This document shows, piece after piece, positions 1 to 5,123 of a stretch of DNA of 5,123 nucleotides (within the stretch, counting starts at the first letter, position 1; the number at the start of each line of letters is the position of its first letter). The stretch is from assembly GCA_947455365.1 (NCBI GenBank), contig CANGNU010000084.1, positions 1 through 5,123 on the forward strand, given 5' to 3'. The stretch comes from Rickettsiales bacterium (lineage in GTDB: Bacteria > Pseudomonadota > Alphaproteobacteria > Rickettsiales > UBA1997). A program made the position numbers and the translations under genes. A model generated the notes under the pieces. It did no database searches. It was not told where the DNA came from and saw nothing but the letters and a program-made list of their open reading frames with translations.

Positions 1-844
1 CTCAAATTTTTCTGATGAACAATATCTGGCGGCCATTGATGACATTAAAAACATGATTGCTTGCGGTGATTTTTATCAAGCAAATTTAACCAGAAAATTT
101 TTTGGCAACATTAATATTTCTTCACAACAAGATTATTTTCAACTCTTTACCAAACTAAGCGCAGCAAGCCCCGCCAACTATTCTAGTTTTATAAAATTTA
201 ACGAAACTTTTATCATTTCTTCTAGCCCAGAATTATTTTTTACCATCAAAAATGACCAAATAATTTCACGCCCTATTAAAGGCACAGCGCCGCGTGGCAG
301 TAGCGTGCAAGAAGATGAGAAAAACAAAAATTATCTACAAAATAGCGACAAAGAAAAAGCAGAAAATTTAATGATTGTCGATTTAGTAAGGAACGATCTA
401 GCCAGAATTTGCAAGGCTGGAAGCGTGATGGTAAAAAATTTATTTCACATCACAACTTACAAAAATTTACACCACATGTCATCAGAAATTATTGGTGAAA
501 TTGCAGATAATAAAAATGCTATAGACGCTTTCAAATGCTGCTTTCCCGCCGGCTCTATGACTGGTGCACCAAAAATAAAAGCGATGGAAATTATTGCCAA
601 AAAAGAAAAAATAAATCGCGGAGTCTATAGCGGCGCAATTGGCTATTTTACTAGCACTGAAGCCAATTTCTCAGTAGTAATTCGCACTATAATTGCTCAA
701 AAAAATAAAGTAGAATTTCAAGTTGGTGGCGCCATTACGCATGACTCTAACCCTAGAGCCGAGCTGAACGAAACCAAAGTTAAAGCCAATGCAATTATGC
801 AAGTTTTAAATTTAGATTCCGCTTTTGCGAAAGTGAAATTATAA
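1..844 (+). CDS. pabB: Aminodeoxychorismate synthase component I (PabB), C-terminal part, 5'-truncated by the window edge
   Basis: PabB uses chorismate and glutamine-derived ammonia to make 4-amino-4-deoxychorismate, the precursor of the p-aminobenzoate part of folate; it normally works in the cytosol with the amidotransferase PabA. The frame is open from base 2, so the ATG at 53 is internal: the codons before it encode SNFSDEQYLAAIDDIKN, which is the start of the chorismate-binding domain and runs straight into GDFYQANLT. Seen motifs, in order: RPIKGTAPRG (bases about 269-298), IVDLVRNDLARI, CFPAGSMTGAPKIKAMEII, GVYSGAIGYF and a closing GGAITHDSNP. The Lys in PIKGT (codon 278-280) is the residue that in this family separates PabB from anthranilate synthase TrpE, which has PIAGT; RNDL also fits PabB. 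The stop is TAA at 842-844. The C-terminal end looks complete for the family. No pabA or pabC lies in view. The family is certain and PabB over TrpE is likely. Confidence 0.9.
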   Translation, partial: SNFSDEQYLAAIDDIKNMIACGDFYQANLTRKFFGNINISSQQDYFQLFTKLSAASPANYSSFIKFNETFIISSSPELFFTIKNDQIISRPIKGTAPRGSSVQEDEKNKNYLQNSDKEKAENLMIVDLVRNDLARICKAGSVMVKNLFHITTYKNLHHMSSEIIGEIADNKNAIDAFKCCFPAGSMTGAPKIKAMEIIAKKEKINRGVYSGAIGYFTSTEANFSVVIRTIIAQKNKVEFQVGGAITHDSNPRAELNETKVKANAIMQVLNLDSAFAKVKL

Positions 845-853
845 CAACGGTAA

Positions 854-1044
854 AGAAAAAACGCTAAAGAACTGCCCGCAAAGACCTTAATTTTTGAATG
901 GTTTTTTAAAGATTTGAAAAAACGGGGCTTTAAGTTTCTTGGCCCCATCACCTGTTATGACCATATGCAAGCAGCAGGCGTGGTTAATGACCATATTGTA
1001 TCTGCTCTCGCCATAGTGAAATCAGGGCCCCGCAATATTGCTAA
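854..1044 (+). pseudogene. tag: Frameshifted 3' remnant of DNA-3-methyladenine glycosylase I (tag)
   Basis: Tag excises 3-methyladenine from alkylated DNA; the intact protein is about 190 residues. Here only the C-terminal end survives. The frame starting at 854 reads ELPAKT, then KDLKKRGFKFLGPITCY (about 911-961) and MQAAGVVNDHIV (about 968-1000), matching the family's conserved C-terminal KRGFKFxGxxxCYxxMQAxGxVNDH block. In frame, the HxxxC zinc-ligand pair is lost (HIVSA). A shift of one base near 1001-1003 restores the Cys and a typical family ending, CSRHSE, with a stop at 1042-1044, so a one-base deletion is the simplest reading; the unshifted frame runs on to a stop at 1073-1075. The helix-hairpin-helix and catalytic N-terminal portions are absent: pabB coding sequence occupies the space where they should be. 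No start codon fits. This is almost surely non-functional. The Tag identity rests on motif recognition. Confidence 0.8.
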
Positions 1045-1102
1045 AATTAAATTATTTTTCCCTATGGACATTTAATTTTTTCCGACAAAACTATTCACCC
1101 TA

Positions 1103-1118
1103 TTACAACATATAGTGT
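1103..1118 (+). promoter_or_regulatory. Candidate NrdR box 1 upstream of nrdA
   Basis: The sequence TTACAACATATAGTGT agrees with the published NrdR-box consensus acaCwAtATaTwGtgt at 13 of 16 positions by eye, including the C-w-A core on the left and ATATwG core on the right. NrdR is the zinc-finger/ATP-cone repressor that controls bacterial ribonucleotide reductase genes in response to (d)ATP. The site lies about 100 bp before the nrdA start and its TATAGT (1111-1116) could also serve as a -10 element. The nrdR gene itself is not in this window. Confidence 0.7.
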
Positions 1119-1134
1119 GTATTTAACAAAATGC

Positions 1135-1150
1135 ATACTAAATATAGTTT
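1135..1150 (+). promoter_or_regulatory. Candidate NrdR box 2 upstream of nrdA
   Basis: ATACTAAATATAGTTT also matches the NrdR-box consensus at 13 of 16 positions, with the CTAnATATAG core intact. It begins exactly 32 bp after box 1, leaving a 16-bp spacer: about three helical turns, which is the phasing known for paired NrdR boxes. The pair sits in front of a ribonucleotide reductase gene, as expected for this regulator. A second TATAGT (1143-1148) lies inside the box and would be a possible -10 with transcription starting around 1155, but I see no good -35 hexamer at the right distance, so the promoter itself is not assigned. Confidence 0.7.
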
Positions 1151-1216
1151 GAAATGGCGATGGTGGCGCAGTTGACAAAGATGAAAGCGCTAAAAAATTT
1201 ATTAATATTTTAATTT

Positions 1217-3151
1217 ATGACTAAAAAAACTTCGGGTAAAAAACCAACAGCAGCAAAGGGCGCAGAATCAACGCCAGAGCTATTTTCTACTAACAATGTA
1301 GTTCCTTTGCGCAAGGCAAAAAAAGAAAAGAAAGGTGCAATTGCCATTAAAACTAACGCTAGCAAAGATGATCGCTTAAGCAATTTCGGTAAAGCGGTAT
1401 TGAAAGACCGTTACTTAATGCCCGGTGAATCATACCAAGATTTATTCGCGCGCGTTGCCTGCTATTACGCCGATGACCAAGCCCACGCCTCAAGAATTTA
1501 TGATTACATTTCAAACTTATGGTTCATGCCAGCAACGCCGGTGCTTAGCAATGGCGGCACTGAACGCGGTTTGCCAATTTCTTGTTTCTTAAATGAAGCC
1601 GATGATTCTTTAATGGGAATTGTCAATTTGTGGAATGAAAATGTCTGGCTGGCTTCGCATGGCGGCGGCATTGGCAGCTTTTGGGGCAATTTGCGCTCAA
1701 TTGGTGAGCCAGTGAAAGGCAATGGCAAAACTTCTGGAATTGTGCCCTTCATTAAAGTGATGGATTCACAAACTTTGGCAATTTCGCAAGGCAGCTTGCG
1801 GCGTGGCTCGGCAGCAGTTTATTTGCCAATTGATCACCCAGAAATTGAAGAATTTATCGATGTGCGACGCCCCAATGGTGGCGATCCTAACCGTCGCTCA
1901 CTTAACTTGCACCATGGGGTTGTAGTGACTGACGCCTTCATGCGCGCCGTTGAAAAAGACGAAGATTTTCCGCTAAAAAGCCCTTACACTGGCAAAACCC
2001 TTCTCAGCGTAAAGGCCCGCGCCTTGTGGATTAAGCTTCTAACCACTCGCGTTGAAACCGGAGAACCTTACATTTTATTTATCGATGCCGTCAACAAAGC
2101 TACCCCCAAGCACCACCAGAAGCTTGGCCTTAAAGTTAAAACTTCAAATTTGTGCAGCGAAATTACTCTGCCAACCGGAATTGACCATCTGGGAAATGAC
2201 CGTACAGCCGTGTGCTGCCTATCTTCGCTCAATTTAGAATATTACGATGAGTGGAAAGATAACACGCAAATGGTTGAAGATGTAATGCGCTTCCTTGATA
2301 ATGTCTTGCAAGATTTTATTGAAAAAGCGCCACCGGAAATGAAAAAAGCTACATATTCTGCAATGCGCGAACGCAGTGTGGGCCTTGGCGTAATGGGCTT
2401 TCACTCTTTCTTGCAAAGCAAAAATGTGCCAATGGAATCAGCCATGGCGAAAGTGTGGAATAAAAAAATCTTCCAGCAAATTAAACAGCAAGTTGATGAA
2501 GCTTCGGTAAAATTAGCTCATGAGCGCGGCGCCTGTCCAGATGCCGCCGACGCTGGTGTCATGGAACGCTTCTCTAACAAAATGGCCATTGCCCCAACTG
2601 CATCAATTTCAATTATTGCTGGCAATTCTTCACCGGGAATTGAACCTTTTGCCGCCAATAGTTTTACACAAAAAACTCTTACCGGCTCATTCAATGTGCG
2701 CAATAAAAACTTGGTAAAATTGCTGGAACAGCGCGGCAGAAATACTGAAGATATTTGGTCGTCAATTACCACCAATGAAGGCTCGGTGCAGCATCTAGAT
2801 TTTTTAAATGAGCATGAAAAATTAGTCTTCAAAACTGCGCAAGAAATTGACCAAAGATGGGTTATTGATTTATCTGCCGAACGCCAAGAATATATTTGCC
2901 AAGCGCAAAGTTTAAACATTTTCTTACCGGGAAATGTTTCGAAAAAATATTTGCATGAAATTCATTTTAGAGCTTGGCAAAAGGGCTTGAAGAGTCTTTA
3001 TTATTGCCGCTCAACATCGGTTCAACGCGCAGACAAAGTTTCGCATAAATTGGAAAATGAAGCAATGTTTAAAGCAGTTGAAAATGTTGCAGTTGATGCA
3101 CCAGTTGCGGAAGAAGCTAGTAAGTATGAGGAATGTTTGGCCTGTCAGTAA
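1217..3151 (+). CDS. nrdA: Ribonucleoside-diphosphate reductase, class I alpha subunit, short form without ATP-cone
   Basis: This is the catalytic subunit that reduces ribonucleoside diphosphates to dNDPs, normally with a radical-generating NrdB beta subunit, which is not in the window. Active-site residues are all visible in the 644-residue product: C123 (SCFLN), N311-C313-E315 in SNLCSEITLPT, C333 of AVCCLSS, the radical-path pair Y595-Y596 in LKSLYYCRS, and a C-terminal shuttle pair C640/C643 in ECLACQ. The signature RSVGLGVMGFHSF is at 387-399 and the substrate phosphate-binding loop APTASISIIAGNSSPGIEP at 459-477. The E. coli protein is 761 residues; the missing length is the N-terminal ATP-cone that senses dATP, replaced here by about 50 Lys/Ala-rich residues. 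The ATG at 1217 has no clear Shine-Dalgarno sequence, but the next Met (M68) is already beyond conserved-looking sequence, so 1217 is preferred. Control by NrdR is suggested by the paired boxes upstream. Stop TAA at 3149-3151. Confidence 0.96.
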   Translation: MTKKTSGKKPTAAKGAESTPELFSTNNVVPLRKAKKEKKGAIAIKTNASKDDRLSNFGKAVLKDRYLMPGESYQDLFARVACYYADDQAHASRIYDYISNLWFMPATPVLSNGGTERGLPISCFLNEADDSLMGIVNLWNENVWLASHGGGIGSFWGNLRSIGEPVKGNGKTSGIVPFIKVMDSQTLAISQGSLRRGSAAVYLPIDHPEIEEFIDVRRPNGGDPNRRSLNLHHGVVVTDAFMRAVEKDEDFPLKSPYTGKTLLSVKARALWIKLLTTRVETGEPYILFIDAVNKATPKHHQKLGLKVKTSNLCSEITLPTGIDHLGNDRTAVCCLSSLNLEYYDEWKDNTQMVEDVMRFLDNVLQDFIEKAPPEMKKATYSAMRERSVGLGVMGFHSFLQSKNVPMESAMAKVWNKKIFQQIKQQVDEASVKLAHERGACPDAADAGVMERFSNKMAIAPTASISIIAGNSSPGIEPFAANSFTQKTLTGSFNVRNKNLVKLLEQRGRNTEDIWSSITTNEGSVQHLDFLNEHEKLVFKTAQEIDQRWVIDLSAERQEYICQAQSLNIFLPGNVSKKYLHEIHFRAWQKGLKSLYYCRSTSVQRADKVSHKLENEAMFKAVENVAVDAPVAEEASKYEECLACQ

Positions 3152-3192
3152 GGCTTTATGACTGAGTTATTAAAAATTTTTCAGCATTGATT

Positions 3193-3227
3193 AATTTCTT
3201 GATAATTCTTGCGAGAATTATGAAATT
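3193..3227 (+). other. Bulged hairpin downstream of nrdA
   Basis: ATAATTCT (3202-3209) and AGAATTAT (3214-3221) form a perfect 8-bp stem closed by a TGCG loop, extended outside a 3-nt bulge by AATTTC (3193-3198) with GAAATT (3222-3227). It begins about 40 bp after the nrdA stop, so it could protect or end the nrdA transcript. There is no T-run directly after it on either strand, so it is not called as a rho-independent terminator. Confidence 0.45.
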
Positions 3228-3266
3228 CGCACTTGCATTTTGCAAAGCGATCTTCATAATTCTTGC
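3202..3266 (+). repeat. Direct repeat ATAATTCTTGC with an inverted copy between
   Basis: ATAATTCTTGC occurs at 3202-3212 and again at 3256-3266. The segment between contains the complement, so GCGAGAATTATGAA (3211-3224) can pair over 14 bp, with one G-U pair, to TTCATAATTCTTGC (3253-3266). Inside that loop TTGCA (3233-3237) and TGCAA (3241-3245) make a small inner stem. The middle arm can therefore pair either with the first copy or with the second. The sequence CTTGCATTTT after each copy is also repeated (3232-3241 and 3267-3276), which suggests a local duplication. Confidence 0.6.
3233..3260 (+). promoter_or_regulatory. Possible promoter for tRNA-Glu
   Basis: CATAAT at 3255-3260 matches the -10 consensus at 5 of 6 positions and would place a transcription start about 12 nt before the tRNA. 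A TTGCAT at 3233-3238, 16 bp upstream, is a weak -35 (TTG only). The -10 overlaps the second copy of the local repeat. The tRNA might instead be read through from nrdA. Confidence 0.3.
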
Positions 3267-3279
3267 CTTGCATTTTCTT

Positions 3280-3354
3280 GGCCCCGTCGTCTAACGGTTA
3301 GGACACCACCCTTTCACGGTGGGAATACGGATTCGAATTCCGTCGGGGTCACCA
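3280..3354 (+). tRNA. tRNA-Glu (anticodon UUC)
   Basis: A full cloverleaf can be drawn. The acceptor stem pairs GGCCCCG (3280-3286) with CGGGGTC (3344-3350), with one G-U pair. The anticodon stem pairs CCACC (3306-3310) with GGTGG (3318-3322) around the loop CTTTCAC, giving anticodon TTC at 3313-3315. The T stem pairs ACGGA with TCCGT around TTCGAAT (3332-3338). The discriminator base is A at 3351 and CCA is encoded at 3352-3354. The D arm contains the GGTTA segment usual for Glu tRNAs. It decodes GAA and GAG. No terminator with a T-run follows; GCAGA/TCTGC at 3370-3386 is only a weak 5-bp hairpin. Confidence 0.97.
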
Positions 3355-3397
3355 TTGCACATCAACATTGCAGAATCATCATCTGCTCGACAATCTA

Positions 3398-3490
3398 CTT
3401 CCAATTAAAATATAAAAGCACCGTTCAAGTACATTAATGGCTTATCTTGCTGCATTTTTTTCGCGTCAATAATTCTTCCAATTAAAATAT
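3398..3490. repeat. 16-bp exact direct repeat at the 3' end of the flavin reductase gene
   Basis: CTTCCAATTAAAATAT occurs at 3398-3413 and 3475-3490, offset by 77 bp. The first copy spans the stop codon (3405-3407, minus strand) of the flavin reductase gene; the second lies inside its coding sequence over the HILIGR segment. The two copies lie in different reading frames, so this is not an in-frame protein repeat. No function is evident. Confidence 0.5.
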
Positions 3491-3869
3491 GATGATCGCC
3501 CGCTTCAACAATTTGATGGCGCTCACACTCAAAATAACTTAACGAATTTTGAAAGATTGGCACTTGCTTTTCGCTTAATGAATAAGAACCAACTTGCCAT
3601 TTTTTATCATTAGCAGGCTTGGCAAATTCTTGCGCCAGAGTAAGTTGCGCAGCGCTTAATGTTGAGAGTGAGAAATGTTTTGCTTGCTTGAATGCAGGTA
3701 AATTTGCCGAGTCATTGTCGATAGAAAAAAGCAACAAAGCTGGGTCTAGCGAGACCGAAGCAAATGAGTTTATTGTCATGCCGTAGAGCTTGCCTTCAAA
3801 GCTGGTGGAAGCAATCATGACGCCAGTTGCGAAGGTGCCAAAGCAATCGCGTAGATCTCGTTCGTTCAT
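3405..3869 (-). CDS. Flavin-reductase-domain protein (FMN-binding split-barrel family)
   Basis: The 154-residue product matches the flavin reductase-like family (HpaC, NtaB and RutF type), whose members bind FMN or FAD and use NAD(P)H to supply reduced flavin, often to a partner monooxygenase. Visible family motifs are an N-terminal ATGV (14-17), GMTINSFASVSLDPALLL (30-47), which forms the flavin-binding barrel strand, an ECERH segment (114-118) and GDHHILIGRI (124-133). Length and both ends are normal for the family. It has no signal peptide or membrane segment, so it is probably cytosolic. It starts 6 bp after the nuoL stop on the same strand, without a clear ribosome binding site, suggesting co-transcription and perhaps coupling. 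No monooxygenase lies nearby, so its partner and substrate are unknown; a role near complex I is only suggested by position. Stop TAA at 3405-3407. Confidence 0.85.
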   Translation of the reverse strand: MNERDLRDCFGTFATGVMIASTSFEGKLYGMTINSFASVSLDPALLLFSIDNDSANLPAFKQAKHFSLSTLSAAQLTLAQEFAKPANDKKWQVGSYSLSEKQVPIFQNSLSYFECERHQIVEAGDHHILIGRIIDAKKMQQDKPLMYLNGAFIF

Positions 3870-3875
3870 TTTATT

Positions 3876-5123
3876 TTAGAGAATTATTAGAGTTTTTAGC
3901 GATAAAATTAGCAATAGCATAATGGCGATGCAGCCTAGAACCATCGATGTTGCATAGTGAAAAATGAAGCCAGTTTGTAGGCGACTAATTTTTTGCGACA
4001 TGCCTTTGCAGAAAGCGGCAGCGCCGTTTGGGCCACCATCAACAACTTTCATATCAATAAAGCGCCAGCAGAAATTGCCAAGTTTTTTAGTTGGCGCAAC
4101 TAGCAAAGCTTCATAAATTTCATCAAAATACCATTTATTAAGTGATAATTTATATAATGGTTTGAAAGTTTTAGCCAGCATTGCAGGAATATTTGGCTTC
4201 GCTAAATAGAAAACATAAGCCAGCGCAATTGCTACAACGCCAACGATTAGCGGTGATATTTTTACCAGCAATGGCGCGTGATGAATTTCTTCTAACAATT
4301 CACGATTTTTTTCTAACACAAAAATTGAATTGGCGAAGAAATTATTTTCAACCGAAACAATGTTGAGAAAGTGAGAGCCAAAAAAGCCCGCCAATACTGA
4401 GCCCGCAGCTAATATGCCAAGTGGTAATAACATGGTGAATGGCGATTCATGTGCGTGGTCAAAAGTATGTTTGCTGGCGCGAGTTTTGCCGTGAAAAGTT
4501 AAGAATAATAAACGCCATGAATAAAAGGCGGTAAGAAAGGCTGCAGTAATGCCAAGGCCGAACGCTAATTTGCCAAAAGGCGTGTGCGACATGAAAGCGG
4601 CTTCAAGAATTACATCTTTAGAATAGAAGCCTGCAAATGGCGGGAAGCCAGCAAGGGCAAGGTTGCCAATCCACATCATGGCGTAAGTGAAAGGAATTTT
4701 TTTCCAGATTCCGCCCATTTTTTGAATGTCTTGCTCATGATGCATTGCATGAATAACACTGCCTGCGCTTAGGAATAGCAAGGCTTTGAAGAAAGCGTGA
4801 GTTGCAAGGTGAAAAATTCCTGCAGAATAAGCTGAAACGCCGCAAGCAAAAAACATATAGCCCAATTGGCTGCAAGTTGAATAAGCGATGATTTTTTTAA
4901 TGTCATTTTGCGTGATGGCAATAGTGGCGGCGAATATTGCGGTTGTAGCGCCAACAAGCGTAACCATCATTAAAGCAGTTTCAGAATATTCAAAAATTGG
5001 TGAGCAGCGGGCAACCAAAAACACACCTGCAGTAACCATTGTAGCGGCGTGGATTAAGGCTGAAACTGGAGTTGGGCCTTCCATTGCATCGGCAAGCCAA
5101 ACATGCAAACCAATTTGCGCCGA
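3876..5123 (-). CDS. nuoL: NADH-quinone oxidoreductase subunit L (NuoL), C-terminal 415 residues, 5'-truncated by the window edge
   Basis: NuoL is the distal antiporter-like, proton-pumping membrane subunit of respiratory complex I. The reading frame is open to the window edge: codons before TTG 5106-5108 encode SAQIG, continuing the family sequence, so that TTG is an internal Leu, not a start. Seen motifs: HVWLADAMEGPTPVSALIHA, then QNDIKKIIAYSTCSQLGYM, HAFFKALLFLSAGSVIHA with its membrane Lys, HHEQDIQKMGG, and GFPPFAGFYSKD. The C-terminal part shows NKWYFDEIYEALLVAP, typical of the long lateral helix that braces the pump subunits, VDGGPNGAA, LQTGFIFHYA and a final membrane helix. E. coli NuoL is 613 residues, so roughly a third (the N-terminus) lies outside. 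The normally invariant Pro of WLPDAM is Ala here. Downstream, a flavin reductase gene follows where nuoM usually stands. Stop TAA at 3876-3878. Confidence 0.97.
   Translation of the reverse strand, partial: SAQIGLHVWLADAMEGPTPVSALIHAATMVTAGVFLVARCSPIFEYSETALMMVTLVGATTAIFAATIAITQNDIKKIIAYSTCSQLGYMFFACGVSAYSAGIFHLATHAFFKALLFLSAGSVIHAMHHEQDIQKMGGIWKKIPFTYAMMWIGNLALAGFPPFAGFYSKDVILEAAFMSHTPFGKLAFGLGITAAFLTAFYSWRLLFLTFHGKTRASKHTFDHAHESPFTMLLPLGILAAGSVLAGFFGSHFLNIVSVENNFFANSIFVLEKNRELLEEIHHAPLLVKISPLIVGVVAIALAYVFYLAKPNIPAMLAKTFKPLYKLSLNKWYFDEIYEALLVAPTKKLGNFCWRFIDMKVVDGGPNGAAAFCKGMSQKISRLQTGFIFHYATSMVLGCIAIMLLLILSLKTLIIL

Noticed and set aside
53..55. ATG at 53 as the start of pabB
   Set aside because: The frame is open upstream to the window edge and encodes conserved family sequence, so this Met is internal.
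718..951. Minus-strand 77-codon open frame over the end of pabB and the tag remnant
   Set aside because: It is antisense to clear PabB coding sequence and to the Tag-like block, and resembles no known family.
1113..1140. 12-bp hairpin with loop AACA in the nrdA leader
   Set aside because: It pairs the right half of NrdR box 1 with the left half of box 2. Because the box consensus is palindromic, the pairing is expected and is not independent evidence for an RNA element.
1172..1177. Perfect TTGACA as a -35 element for nrdA
   Set aside because: No acceptable -10 hexamer lies 15-19 bp downstream, and transcription would begin almost at the start codon.
1153..1224. Protein-like frame NGDGGAVDKDESAKKF running into the nrdA start
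   Set aside because: A stop sits directly before it (1150-1152), there is no start codon, and I cannot match it to a family; treated as chance.
2518..2919. Minus-strand 133-codon open frame inside nrdA
   Set aside because: It lies opposite the conserved NrdA region with substrate-binding motifs; it is a shadow frame with no family features.
3370..3386. GCAGA/TCTGC hairpin after tRNA-Glu as a terminator
   Set aside because: The stem is only 5 bp with a 7-nt loop and there is no T-run after it.
3240..3437. Plus-strand 65-codon open frame
   Set aside because: It runs through the whole tRNA-Glu gene and into the antisense end of the flavin reductase gene.

Overview
The window looks like chromosomal DNA from an AT-rich alphaproteobacterium. 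The clues are a short class I ribonucleotide reductase alpha chain ending in ECLACQ, an alphaproteobacterial-style NuoL, and a tRNA-Glu with an encoded CCA end. The lineage cannot be fixed from sequence alone. A decayed DNA-repair gene and loosely packed non-coding DNA hint at a reduced or host-associated genome, but that is inference.

Layout, left to right. Positions 1-844 (+) hold the 3' part of pabB (aminodeoxychorismate synthase component I, folate pathway), cut by the window edge. Positions 854-1044 (+) hold a broken 3' remnant of tag (3-methyladenine DNA glycosylase I) with at least one frameshift. Positions 1076-1216 are the nrdA leader, which carries two NrdR-box-like operators whose starts are exactly 32 bp apart. 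Positions 1217-3151 (+) are a complete nrdA lacking the usual N-terminal ATP-cone. Positions 3152-3279 are non-coding, with a repeat that can form alternative hairpins. Positions 3280-3354 (+) are tRNA-Glu(UUC). On the minus strand, 3876-5123 is nuoL (C-terminal two-thirds, entering from the right edge) and 3405-3869 is a small flavin-reductase-domain protein 6 bp downstream of it, probably in the same transcript. The two strands converge in the roughly 50 bp between the tRNA and the flavin reductase gene.

Functionally the genes are housekeeping: folate synthesis, dNTP synthesis, translation and respiratory complex I. I see no phage, transposon, CRISPR or defence module and no convincing new system. 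The points most worth a second look are the tandem NrdR operator in front of nrdA, the frameshifted tag remnant against the end of pabB, the cone-less NrdA, the flavin reductase sitting where nuoM would normally follow nuoL, and a Pro-to-Ala change in a strongly conserved NuoL motif.
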